From positions 1 to 46,654 of IMG/VR virus record IMGVR_UViG_3300000956_000005: 46,654 nt of DNA. One strand, written 5' to 3'. This DNA comes from a virus. Under the pieces are notes generated by a model that was given only the letters and a program-made list of their open reading frames with translations, ran no database searches and was not told where the DNA came from. Made by a program: the position numbers and the translations under genes. Shown piece by piece: positions 8,427 to 17,203 of the stretch (its first letter is position 1; each line of letters opens with the position of its first letter).

Positions 8427-9035
8427 ATGCCGGCAACGATCCTCCGAGGCGCAACCTTCGTCTCCACCGTGACGGCCGGTGGACTACACGCGCTCGTCAC
8501 CGCGGCCACGATCTCAAACATCGACCGGGCCAACATCGCGGCCAACTACTCGGTGGCAACTAGGCAGGGGTTGAACGACCCGGCGGACAAAGAGGTCATT
8601 CAGGATCAGCAGTCGAATCAGCTCCAGACCTACGACACGGCCACGGCCCGCTTCCGTCCCGGCATGTCGATCCTGACGCCGTTCCGGTTGGCGAGCACTT
8701 CACTTGCGATCGTGGTTGGGGATCTGCTCTTCCCGACGAACTTGGGCCAGCTCGATCCGGTGGTGCTCGGAGACATCACGGTCGCTGCGACGACGCTCGT
8801 GGTGGGGGTGTCCACCCGCTCCGTGGCGCCCAACGGGGACAGCGTCTGCATCACGGCCGGCGTGGCGAAGGTGCGGTCTACGGGGACGATCGAGCGAGGA
8901 CAGGCAGTGGTGCCTTCCGGGCTCGGGCTCGCGCAGGCAGCCGCGGCAGAGGGGCTAGGTTTCGGATCCCAGGTGTTCGGGGTGGCCCTGGAAGCGGCCT
9001 CAGGAGGGTTCGTATGGATCAACCTGAGGCGGTGA
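8427..9035 (+). CDS. Virion-associated protein, paralog 3 of 3
   Basis: A 202-residue protein, ATG 8427, beginning MPATILRGATF followed by LHALVTAATI. This is the closest match to the start of paralog 2 (LLRGITF ... LHALIDTA). It has a beta-rich body with many Val/Ala/Thr and no Cys cluster beyond a single Cys. The next gene starts 22 bases before its stop. Tandem duplication followed by divergence is the simplest origin. Confidence 0.65.
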   Translation: MPATILRGATFVSTVTAGGLHALVTAATISNIDRANIAANYSVATRQGLNDPADKEVIQDQQSNQLQTYDTATARFRPGMSILTPFRLASTSLAIVVGDLLFPTNLGQLDPVVLGDITVAATTLVVGVSTRSVAPNGDSVCITAGVAKVRSTGTIERGQAVVPSGLGLAQAAAAEGLGFGSQVFGVALEAASGGFVWINLRR

Positions 9036-9544
9036 CCGAAGATGTCCTAAATCGTCCGAAGGATGTCCTAGAAGCGTCCTTGTCGCCGCGCGACATGGTC
9101 TGCCGGTTCTCCTTCGACATGCTGGAGCTCCTCGGGCTCTACGACGTTGGCCGGGAGTTCCTCTCGAAGAAGCGCGACCTCGGCTGGTGGCGAGAGACGT
9201 TCGCCTTCGGGGTGTCCCGTGGTGGCGTATTCGCGGTCACGATCGACGAGGTACTTGCCACCCTCGCGATCTTCTGGCGCACCGCCAATCCCGTGGTGGA
9301 CATCAAGAAGCGGAGCCCGCTCTACGACCCAACTGGACGCTTCGTCTACATCGCCCAGATCTGGAATCAGGGCGGGGTCCGACCAGTAGCGGCGCTACGC
9401 TCTCATCTACGCCGGGTCTGTCCGGGAGCGCGGGAGATCGCCTTGCACGACCAGCGACCGAGGAAGAAGGGGAAGCTCAAGACCTTCCCGCTCGGTGGGC
9501 TGGTGGAAAATGTGCTTGCGGAAAGGAACGGCCATGGGGGGTAG
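9014..9544 (+). CDS. Hypothetical protein, possible GNAT-like or internal virion protein
   Basis: A 176-residue protein starting at ATG 9014 inside the end of the previous gene. It has an N-terminal charged region, then a mixed alpha/beta part with Trp- and Arg-rich segments (DLGWWRETFAFGV near 53-65; FVYIAQIW near 110). The C-terminus is basic (RPRKKGKLK). Some phages have small acetyltransferase-like proteins at this place before the ejection proteins, and the rhythm is similar. I cannot point to a firm acetyl-CoA motif, so the function is open. Confidence 0.55.
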   Translation: MDQPEAVTEDVLNRPKDVLEASLSPRDMVCRFSFDMLELLGLYDVGREFLSKKRDLGWWRETFAFGVSRGGVFAVTIDEVLATLAIFWRTANPVVDIKKRSPLYDPTGRFVYIAQIWNQGGVRPVAALRSHLRRVCPGAREIALHDQRPRKKGKLKTFPLGGLVENVLAERNGHGG

Positions 9545-10277
9545 GAAGTCGATCAACAAGTTCAAGCGGTCGGTGGACCCCGGCGGCATCCTGCTCAAGG
9601 AGAAGAGCCGTCGCGGTCATGCGCCTACCGCGAGTGAGCTTCTTGCCCAGCAGCAGTTGGAGTTCGAGAACTTCCTGCTGCCCTACGACGAGCTGGTGCG
9701 ACTCGGCCGGATCGACGTAGGCCAGTCTCCGCTCGGCGGCATCGGCGGGATGATGACCAACTCATCCTCCGGCCTCGATCCAAGCTCGCCCTACTACGGA
9801 CTCCGTGGCAACGAGAGCCGCCTGTCTCGTGGGATCAGCGCCTACGAAGAGTCGCTCGCCTCGTCGGATCCGGCGTTCGCTGCGTACCGAGACTCGATCA
9901 GGACGCAGGCTCGCTCGCTGTCCGAGGGTGGGATCCCCGATGACTTCCGCCGCACACTGACCGAGGAACTGCGCTCGTCCCAAGCTGCGCGCGGGACGCT
10001 CGAAGGTGGGACTCCTGGGCTCGAGGAAGCGATTCGGCTCATGGGTGGGCAGGAGGCGATCCGCACCAGTCGCTTGAACGAGGTCACGAACTACCTGAGC
10101 GGGATCCAGGGCGGCGCGCTTGGCGCCTTGCTGCCCAACGCCGGGCAGTATCTGAACCTTGGCTCGAACCAGAGCGGGCTCCAAGCGCAGATGGATCAGT
10201 TCCGTACCGAGCGCGAGGATGCACAGGCGGACGACACGCGCAAGACGATCGGCATGATCGGCGGCATGTTCATCTGA
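9534..10277 (+). CDS. Hypothetical virion protein upstream of ejection-type genes
   Basis: A 247-residue protein from ATG 9534, preceded by GGAAAGGAAC, overlapping the preceding stop by 11 bases; an in-frame upstream start at 9495 is less likely. The N-terminus is basic (GGRKSINKFKR), and the body is helical and polar with many Ser, Arg, Glu and Leu. Composition and position, just before two long helical proteins, fit a small internal or ejected virion protein. No family is recognised. Confidence 0.6.
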   Translation: MGGRKSINKFKRSVDPGGILLKEKSRRGHAPTASELLAQQQLEFENFLLPYDELVRLGRIDVGQSPLGGIGGMMTNSSSGLDPSSPYYGLRGNESRLSRGISAYEESLASSDPAFAAYRDSIRTQARSLSEGGIPDDFRRTLTEELRSSQAARGTLEGGTPGLEEAIRLMGGQEAIRTSRLNEVTNYLSGIQGGALGALLPNAGQYLNLGSNQSGLQAQMDQFRTEREDAQADDTRKTIGMIGGMFI

Positions 10278-10289
10278 GAGGCGGTGCTC

Positions 10290-11744
10290 ATGGGCTACGG
10301 GATTCAACTCGGCGGGTTCGTGGAGGGTGTCGGCAAGGGCCAGGACATCGGCATCAAGCGCCGAGCCGAGAAGCGGCAGAAGGAACAGGACAAGACCCAC
10401 CAGAAGAACGTCGAGACGCAGCAGGGACTTCAGGGCCTGGAAGTTCTCAACTCGTTGTCTCAGCATGAGGCTGCTGCTGACGCTGCTCTCGACGGACTTC
10501 TCGCCAAGCGTTCCCCGCTGGTGCAGGAGGAGATGCAGTCCTCGGCGATGCTGTCCCTTGCCGAGATGAGCAAGGATCCCGGCGCCATTGCCCGTGCCAC
10601 GGCTCGCCACGAGAAGGCGTTCGGTGCTCTGAGCGAACTGGACGCCTTCCTGTCCGGCAAGGCGGCGGAACGCGAGTCCTTCGGCAAGCAGTCAGCGATG
10701 ACGCGGGATTTCCTCACCAAGAACGGCCTGCTCAACGGGCTGCTTGAGGCGCGCGGAGCCTATGAACAACTGAACGCACCGAGCGAATCCCAGCAACAGC
10801 CCGCTCCGTTCACGATGCCCGGGATGCAGCAGGGCGGTGACGCATCTGCCGGAGAGGTCCTCGGGGCTGCAATTGGCAAGGCGGCTGGCGGCATCGGTCA
10901 AGCAATGGGAGGCGAGGAGCCGGCTGGTGCAGGAGAGCAGGCCGACGTTGGCGCTCCAGGCGTGGACGTTGGCGACGACACCGTCTCTCGCGGGATCATG
11001 GGCGAAGAGCAAGCCGCAGCGCAGCAGAACCCGTCCACGCCAACGGATCAGGTGCTCTCTATGTGGGACCAGCAAGCGACTCAGGTTGGCCTGCCCAAGA
11101 TCGGCAGCCCCGAGGCGCGCATCGAGAACGGCACGATCGTCTACACCACGAACGACTCCGACATCGCCAAGAACTGGGAGCAGCGGATCGGCAAGCTCGG
11201 CGAGTTCGTGGGTGGCACGCCGCCGATGGTGGTCAAGGACCGCGGCGCCATCCTCAAGGACGCCGTGAAGGATCTCGCAACTTGGTCTGATCGTGAGGGT
11301 CGACAGCAACACCGCATATCTTCTTTCGAGCGCATGAAGGCCACGCCGGAAAAGATCCAAGACATCAAGGCGATGGCGTTGATGGCTCGCGAGCGTGGGA
11401 ACATCGACGACGCTGAGACGTGGGACCGCATCGCCAACGCTTCCGAGGGTGACCGCGTCAAGATCATCGACGAGGCAATCAAGGCGGCAGAACCGGACCT
11501 CAAGATGTTCAAGAACTTCCGAGAGCGGGCGCAGAAACTCGCCGAGGAGCATTACGACATCATCGGGGCCGGAGCCTTGCTGCCACCTGACAAGGTCGCT
11601 CCAGCGAAACGGGCGGCGGCACCTGGAGCAGACCGTAACGCCTTCTTCACCCAATGGCTGGCCGATCACGGGATGACCAAGTTCGATGCGGCTTCAGCCC
11701 GTGCGGCGCAGGCCGAGTGGGAAAAGATGAGCGGTGGCCGTTAA
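10290..11744 (+). CDS. Hypothetical internal virion protein, Ala/Gln-rich helical
   Basis: A 484-residue protein from ATG 10290 (GAGAGG upstream; GTG 10284 in frame is an alternative). It is mostly predicted helical: a charged coiled-coil-like region at about 20-140, a low-complexity Gly/Ala/Glu/Gln stretch at about 160-250, then a globular helical C-terminal part. No enzymatic motif is seen. It overlaps the giant downstream gene by 11 bases. The pair resembles the internal (ejectosome) protein genes that close the late region of T7-like and other short-tailed phages; this is inference. Confidence 0.6.
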   Translation: MGYGIQLGGFVEGVGKGQDIGIKRRAEKRQKEQDKTHQKNVETQQGLQGLEVLNSLSQHEAAADAALDGLLAKRSPLVQEEMQSSAMLSLAEMSKDPGAIARATARHEKAFGALSELDAFLSGKAAERESFGKQSAMTRDFLTKNGLLNGLLEARGAYEQLNAPSESQQQPAPFTMPGMQQGGDASAGEVLGAAIGKAAGGIGQAMGGEEPAGAGEQADVGAPGVDVGDDTVSRGIMGEEQAAAQQNPSTPTDQVLSMWDQQATQVGLPKIGSPEARIENGTIVYTTNDSDIAKNWEQRIGKLGEFVGGTPPMVVKDRGAILKDAVKDLATWSDREGRQQHRISSFERMKATPEKIQDIKAMALMARERGNIDDAETWDRIANASEGDRVKIIDEAIKAAEPDLKMFKNFRERAQKLAEEHYDIIGAGALLPPDKVAPAKRAAAPGADRNAFFTQWLADHGMTKFDAASARAAQAEWEKMSGGR

Positions 11745-14700
11745 GCAGCAGCAGAGCCCAGAGGAACAGGTAGACGCCCTGCTCGGTGGCGGCCAGGACG
11801 TTGCGGCTCAAGTAGACGCGCTGCTCGCTGGTCCCAAGCCGAGGCAGCTTGCCACGACCGAGAAGGCTGGCGGCGTTTTCACCGACAGTCTGCTGAACCT
11901 GCCGCCCGGTCAGTACGGCGCCGCTGGCAAAGTGGCTTCTACCACCACCAAGGGCCGACACCCGCGCGACCCGAGGCTGTTGAGCGACACGGTGCAGCGG
12001 TCGTTTCCCAACGCACCGCTCGTCGGCAAGAAGCCCACCGTCGCTGACATGGATGCGGTGGCCGAGAGAGATCCTGCCTTTGCTGCCGAGTGGGCGAAGC
12101 TGAAGGAGTTGCAGGCCGGCTCGGTGAAGCTCGCTGAAGGGCAGGACTTCACCAAGAACCGTGCCTCTCTGGAGGCAGAGACTCAAGCGTCACCCTTTGC
12201 TGAGGCTGCAGGCGGTCGCGCTGCCACCACACCTACTTCCGGTTACGGCGCACCGTCCCCCAAGGAACAGAAGGCTGAGTCACAGAAGGCACAGATTAAG
12301 GCGGCCGAGATCCCCGGCATCCACCGGCCTCCGATCTCTGACGACGAACTCGCTCAGGCCGGGTTCTCTCTCCTTCGCGAAGAGATCGGCAAGCAGCAGG
12401 AGACTCTGCCCGGTGCCGGGAAGGCCGTGCTCCGAGGAGCGGCTTCGGGCGTCAAGCTCGGGGCCTCGGCGCTGGTGCCAGGTGGTGGGCTCGGGGTCTT
12501 CGGCAAGGGCGTGGCTCAGGGTGCGGCGCTCTCGGGCACGGAGCAGGCCCTGGGGCTCGCCAGCGGGGCTCAGGAGGAGCTGGAGCCGTTCCGGCTGGTC
12601 ACGGAGGCGCTCACCTTCGGAGTCGCTTCCAAGGCCGGTGAGGCAGCGGCGCTGGCCATCCCCAAGGCAGCCAAGACCGCGGCCACGGTGGGGACGCTTG
12701 GCACCTTCGAGGCGGTGGGTGCGGCTGAGAAGGCCATCAAGGGCGAGCCGCTCGGTGGGTCCGGTCAGTCGCTGCTAGAGCATGGCATCGAAACCGGCGT
12801 GGCTGTCCTCACCGGCGGCGTGCTGGCCGGTGGATCTCACGGCAAGCCGTCCGAGGCCAAGATTCTCGAAGCCCAGCTTCGGAACATGGAAGGCCCGAGC
12901 AACTACGCCTCGACGGTCATCACGGCGGAGTCTCTGCGGCAGACCATCCGCAACCAGTTGGAGAAGATCGGCGTCCAGCAGACATCGCCCAAGGTTGCCG
13001 AGATCAAGGGCCGCATCAACGACGAGATCCTTCCGCTCGAGGTCGAGGTCGCCCGCACCAGCCGTGAGTACAACGAGTACCTCGACCGGCAGGCCGAAGG
13101 GGACGCCCAGAAGCGGGCCATCCTTGCCGACTCTCTGGTGCGGACCATCGAGACGGACGGTCAGATGCCGGTGCCGCGGGTGGTGGCGCCCGAACAGTTC
13201 GCGGAAGGGATGCGGCTGCTTCGGAACTTCGGGCGCTCAGGGCTTCCGCTCGGTGAGCTGCTGACCGACCTGGAGCGGATCCCGGAAGGACGCTACCAGC
13301 ACAAGAGCGAGAGCGCGCCGGATCAGGCGACGGTTCTTACCAAGATGGCAGAGCCTGACCTTCTGAACGAGTTCAAGCGCCGCGTCACCGAAGAGCCGGC
13401 CGGCAACCACTCTGACATCACCAACGAACTAGCCCGCCGGGTGGTGACGGCAGACAACCCCAAGCAGTACGCCGAGGAACTCCAGTCGCTTGCGGCCAAG
13501 AACGCCTTCGGCCCCAAGACACCATACGGCAACACGACGCTCGAGGACGCCGTAAACCAGGCCGTGGAGCGCGCACTGCCAGCGGCGGGTCGTGACACGG
13601 GCAGATTCGGTCGCCCGCCGTTGGAGCCTGAGAAGGCGCCGTCGCTCAACATCACGAAGCGCGAGTTTGATCAGGGATACCTCGACACGCACGGCCCTGA
13701 CGGGAAGATCGTTCCTGGTGTCCCTGGGATGAAGGTGTCGCGGGCCGAGGCCGCGTCTGGCAAGTACGGCGATCTCGTCGGCGGCCTTAGGTACCACCAG
13801 CAGCGCGGCTTCTACTTTCCGCAGGTGACGCCAGAGTCCGAGGCGGTTCCTGGCAGCGGCAACCTTCCGATCCGGCAGGACGCGAAGCCCAAGGGTCCAC
13901 TCTCGGCCAAGAACAAGCTCGCCACGGATCACCTGAAGGGCCGCGAGAAGACCTTCGCGCAGGTGATGGCCGATCCCAACCGTACGCTCGATACCTCTCC
14001 CGGAGCCGTGCTCAAGGTTCTCCAGAACGAGTCAGGCGCCATCAGGGATGGGCTGGTCCTGAAGTACGCCAGAGACGACGGGCTGGTGCTGCGCACCGAG
14101 CAGTTGCCAGATATGGACGTTCGGGCTTCTGCTGCCGCGGACGCGCTTGCTCTCCGGGCCAAGATCAAGGAGATGGAAGCCGCGATCGGGAAGCTGCCGG
14201 CCATGCAGCAGTTGGCGCTACGCCAGGAGATCAACGCCGCCCATCGGCAGGTGGCGGAACTGCGCTCGCTCGCGGAAGGGTCGCTCTACAAGCAGGCGGT
14301 CGGCAAGCAGTGGGGCGAGTACGACGGCCTCTGGATCCACCGCGACATCCTGCGCCAGGCCCGCATGTCGCGCGATGCCCAAGGCCAGTTCGCGACCGCG
14401 ATGCGCGAGCTCGACGGGTTCATCAAGAACAACATCGTCGGCCTCAACCTGAACCAGTGGCTCCCGGATTGGCTCGGTAACGTGATGTCCCACGGCACCA
14501 GCGGCGTCAACATGCTGCCGGACGTTGTCAACGCAACGAAGGTGATGGCCGGCAAAGGCAAGATCTCGGTCTTCGATGACGAGTTCTTCGCTCAGGCCAA
14601 GAGCGCCAACCTCGGCGGCACCACGCTCGACATCGGCTCTCGCGATCTGCGGGACACGAAGACCATCGACAAGATGATCTCCAGCGAGCGTGAGCAGGGC

Positions 14701-15936
14701 CGGAACGTGGGCTGGCTGCTCCTCGCCAAGGGTATTGCGAGTCGCGGCAAGCTCGCCGACAAGCTCGGCGTCGGCTGGTTGAAGCCGTTCAAGTGGGTAG
14801 GCCTGATCTCCAAGGGACGGCAGGCCCTCGTGGATATGGCGCAGAACCTTGCGGCCTACAACGCTCTGCGCAAGCGCGGGGTGGACGAGTCTGGACCAAT
14901 GTCTCCGACCGAAGCCTTCCGCTACCTCCAGGGCACGTCCGACTACGGCACCCTTCCCGGCCCGATCCAAGCGCTCGCCGTACCGGCAACCTTCATCCGC
15001 TTCTCCTCGAAGGTGATCCAAGGGCTTGCGACCAGGGCTCTCGTGCGGCGGCCGTCCATCCTCGGAGTGCCGCTGCCGACACCGATGGACGCGGTCATCA
15101 CGGCAGCGCCCGGCTCAGGCCGCGCGCAGGCGGCGCTCGTGGGCCGAGGGATCATGCGGCTTGCCACGACCGGGGTGCAGTGGATCGGGCCAATCCTGGC
15201 AGCGCAGACCGCGGCACTCGGTGTTCTGGGGCAGAAGAAGGAGGCGCTCGACGAGTACCTTGACTCCAAGTACGACTACCTCCCGGCCCACGTCCGCTGG
15301 CTCTTGAAGCAGACCACGATCCCGGTCTGGAAAAACGCTGACGGCTTCTACACCGTCGAGGTGGGGAAGATGTTCCCATCGCTCGTGGCGCTCCGATACT
15401 TCTGGCTCGGAGGTGGGGACGGCGGCGCCTCGTGGATGTGGAACGCGGTGCAGAAGAACATCCTTGCCGGGACCGCTGCAAAGATCATCGCCCGCAAGGA
15501 CGCCTTTGGACGGAACGTTGCTCCTGGTATTGGGCCAGGAGAGCAGTGGTGGCCGCTGGTAGAGATCATGACGCCGGCCTTGGCGACTCGCGCGATCACG
15601 GCCTACGCGCAGGAAGCCAGGCTCCCACCGGAAGAGCGGCATGTCTTGATGAGCCTCGCCAAGAACATGGCAGGTGCCCCGCTCGCATTGCTCCGCAATC
15701 CGGACTTCAGGCAGGCCATGGTGGATCGGTACATCGAGGCCGGGGTCATCGGGAAGATGGAGTCCACCGAAGGCTTCACGCAGCTCTACGTCATCGCACC
15801 CAACACGCCGGAAGGGATGGAAGCCGAGAAGTGGCTGGACAGCATGAAGCGGATCCCGATCGACGGCTTCCGGGCTGAGATGAAGGCGCGCGGCAAGATG
15901 GAACGGAAGGCCGAGGACTACGGGGTCAAGAAGTAG
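11734..15936 (+). CDS. Giant internal virion / DNA-ejection protein (1400 residues)
   Basis: The largest gene, with GTG start 11734 overlapping the previous gene. The N-terminus has a duplicated segment (VDALLGGGQDVAA then VDALLAG). Residues about 220-370 are Gly/Ala-rich and weakly hydrophobic, as in membrane-inserting ejection proteins. Polar helical regions follow. A region at about 890-1150 containing WLPDWLGNVMSHG resembles the large polyvalent-protein-associated domains found in phage virion proteins. Its size and end-of-late-region position fit a T7 gp16-like or N4-like ejected protein. No transglycosylase Glu motif could be confirmed. It ends exactly where a leftward gene's stop begins. 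Confidence 0.6.
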   Translation: MAVKQQQSPEEQVDALLGGGQDVAAQVDALLAGPKPRQLATTEKAGGVFTDSLLNLPPGQYGAAGKVASTTTKGRHPRDPRLLSDTVQRSFPNAPLVGKKPTVADMDAVAERDPAFAAEWAKLKELQAGSVKLAEGQDFTKNRASLEAETQASPFAEAAGGRAATTPTSGYGAPSPKEQKAESQKAQIKAAEIPGIHRPPISDDELAQAGFSLLREEIGKQQETLPGAGKAVLRGAASGVKLGASALVPGGGLGVFGKGVAQGAALSGTEQALGLASGAQEELEPFRLVTEALTFGVASKAGEAAALAIPKAAKTAATVGTLGTFEAVGAAEKAIKGEPLGGSGQSLLEHGIETGVAVLTGGVLAGGSHGKPSEAKILEAQLRNMEGPSNYASTVITAESLRQTIRNQLEKIGVQQTSPKVAEIKGRINDEILPLEVEVARTSREYNEYLDRQAEGDAQKRAILADSLVRTIETDGQMPVPRVVAPEQFAEGMRLLRNFGRSGLPLGELLTDLERIPEGRYQHKSESAPDQATVLTKMAEPDLLNEFKRRVTEEPAGNHSDITNELARRVVTADNPKQYAEELQSLAAKNAFGPKTPYGNTTLEDAVNQAVERALPAAGRDTGRFGRPPLEPEKAPSLNITKREFDQGYLDTHGPDGKIVPGVPGMKVSRAEAASGKYGDLVGGLRYHQQRGFYFPQVTPESEAVPGSGNLPIRQDAKPKGPLSAKNKLATDHLKGREKTFAQVMADPNRTLDTSPGAVLKVLQNESGAIRDGLVLKYARDDGLVLRTEQLPDMDVRASAAADALALRAKIKEMEAAIGKLPAMQQLALRQEINAAHRQVAELRSLAEGSLYKQAVGKQWGEYDGLWIHRDILRQARMSRDAQGQFATAMRELDGFIKNNIVGLNLNQWLPDWLGNVMSHGTSGVNMLPDVVNATKVMAGKGKISVFDDEFFAQAKSANLGGTTLDIGSRDLRDTKTIDKMISSEREQGRNVGWLLLAKGIASRGKLADKLGVGWLKPFKWVGLISKGRQALVDMAQNLAAYNALRKRGVDESGPMSPTEAFRYLQGTSDYGTLPGPIQALAVPATFIRFSSKVIQGLATRALVRRPSILGVPLPTPMDAVITAAPGSGRAQAALVGRGIMRLATTGVQWIGPILAAQTAALGVLGQKKEALDEYLDSKYDYLPAHVRWLLKQTTIPVWKNADGFYTVEVGKMFPSLVALRYFWLGGGDGGASWMWNAVQKNILAGTAAKIIARKDAFGRNVAPGIGPGEQWWPLVEIMTPALATRAITAYAQEARLPPEERHVLMSLAKNMAGAPLALLRNPDFRQAMVDRYIEAGVIGKMESTEGFTQLYVIAPNTPEGMEAEKWLDSMKRIPIDGFRAEMKARGKMERKAEDYGVKK

Positions 15937-16194
15937 TCAGTCCTCGGCGTCTTCTTCGACCACGACCGGCAATGGCCTTTCACTGCTTACTGCCATTCTG
16001 CGCTCCTTTATCAAATAGTCCGCTGGGTGGCACCACATGGAAAAGCCACAACTAGAGCACTCCAATACGAGTCGTTCCGGTGCAACCAGATCACCAACCG
16101 AACGACATCGCCAGTTCTTCCCCCATGGGTCCTCATTGGCGCCTCGGTAGCCGCATTTTGGACAGCCCTTTGGACGATCCTTGAACTCGATCAC
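15937..16194 (-). CDS. Small zinc-ribbon protein
   Basis: An 85-residue protein, last gene of the leftward early operon. Two knuckles, CPKCG at residues 11-15 and CSSCG at 46-50, form a typical four-Cys zinc ribbon; another Cys follows in SMWC. The C-terminus is acidic (EEDAED). The start overlaps the stop of the HNH-like gene. Its stop codon directly abuts the stop of the convergent 1400-residue gene, with no intergenic base. Function unknown. Confidence 0.7.
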   Translation of the reverse strand: MIEFKDRPKGCPKCGYRGANEDPWGKNWRCRSVGDLVAPERLVLECSSCGFSMWCHPADYLIKERRMAVSSERPLPVVVEEDAED

Positions 16195-16778
16195 CCTTCG
16201 CCCTCCTCTTCATCGTCCACCGCGGTTGGCTTGTTCCCGTTCGCCCATTCGGACTCTGGCTTCCTGTTTCCGTAGCGGCCCTTGGCCGACACACCGGCCG
16301 CTTCCTTCTCGGCGGCCTTCCTCAACTCGCCGGGCTGATGTCGGTGCTCGGTCCAGTTGTAGAGCCCTTCCCCGATCGGATCGCGGTCCAGCCACTTGCC
16401 CTTGATGCAGACCACGCTCTCCTGGCAGATCCAGCACGTCTCGATGGTGGTGGGGACGTGCCGGTTCGCCCGGTTCGCGGCGGTGACCGCGTTCATCTTG
16501 GCGATGTTGGAAGCCTCGCTCGGCTTGCCGTGGTCCGGGTTGATACAGCGGATGTTCTTGCACGTCCGCTTCAGGTTGCTCGAGCGCGGCAGGAGTCCCA
16601 CGAGGACGTTGTAGGCCATGCGTCCCGCGAGGCAGTGCTCGTTACCTGAGCCGAACTTGGGGTAGCCGTTGGAGTCCACGTCCCCGGTCCATAACCAGCA
16701 AGACCGCTCGGTGGTGTCGGCGAGACGGCTTTTCGCCCAGAAGCGTGCTGGTAGTCTCGGGTCTTCGTACTTGGTCAA
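16191..16778 (-). CDS. HNH endonuclease-like protein, first catalytic His apparently missing
   Basis: A 195-residue protein started by TTG 16778, with GGGAGGA six bases upstream; the longer open frame upstream is only a shadow of the next gene. Residues 69-91 follow the HNH_3 pattern (H-x-C-x-N-x2-C-x-N-P-x-H-x6-9-N) as LKRTCKNIRCINPDHG with Asn 91. Arg 71 stands where the family has the first (catalytic) His. A second Cys pair, CWIC, lies near 115-118. It may be an inactive or DNA-binding derivative, or use a different residue. The C-terminus is acidic. Likely an early nuclease-like protein of unknown role. Confidence 0.65.
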   Translation of the reverse strand: MTKYEDPRLPARFWAKSRLADTTERSCWLWTGDVDSNGYPKFGSGNEHCLAGRMAYNVLVGLLPRSSNLKRTCKNIRCINPDHGKPSEASNIAKMNAVTAANRANRHVPTTIETCWICQESVVCIKGKWLDRDPIGEGLYNWTEHRHQPGELRKAAEKEAAGVSAKGRYGNRKPESEWANGNKPTAVDDEEEGEG

Positions 16779-17203
16779 ACGTATTCCTCCCTGAGTGTCA
16801 TCATCTTGGGCTTGCCACGAGCCCCTTGTTTGCCCCAACCGTGGACCGCAATCTGCCAATGAGACGCTTTGAGCGCTCTGTAGTACGGACTCGCCTTGAT
16901 TTTCTCCACGCGGGCCGAGACGTTGCTCATGCTCGTCGTTTGGATGCCTAGCGTGTCGGGAAACAATTCGTGGATCGCCACGATGTCGATGATCCCGAAG
17001 AGGTCCTGACGGATGCCAGCGAAGTGGTTCCAGCGCTCCACGATCGCGCAGTGGTAGCCCTTCGAGCGCAGGTACTTCAAACTGCGCTGCGTAGGGGAGA
17101 TGGAGGCCGCCTTGGCGCGCCGCTTCCCTGCCGGTGAAGTGGAAGAAAGATCGGCTGGGTGGGTCCGCGCTGCGGCCAAGACGGCTCTCCATTGGCTCTT
17201 CAC
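16775..17203 (-). CDS. PD-(D/E)XK-like nuclease, partner of ERF protein
   Basis: A 142-residue protein from GTG 17203, in a GTGA overlap with the ERF gene; a longer frame to ATG 17248 lies inside that gene. The core at about 55-115 reads as a PD-(D/E)XK fold: helix with SLKYLRSKGY, the strand FGIIDIVAI with the Asp, then LGIQTTS in place of the usual E-x-K, followed by VSARVEKIK. The Gln-Thr-Thr variant is seen in some phage and bacterial members as I recall it. Coupling to a single-strand annealing protein suggests an exonuclease or junction nuclease in recombination. Confidence 0.6.
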   Translation of the reverse strand: MKSQWRAVLAAARTHPADLSSTSPAGKRRAKAASISPTQRSLKYLRSKGYHCAIVERWNHFAGIRQDLFGIIDIVAIHELFPDTLGIQTTSMSNVSARVEKIKASPYYRALKASHWQIAVHGWGKQGARGKPKMMTLREEYV

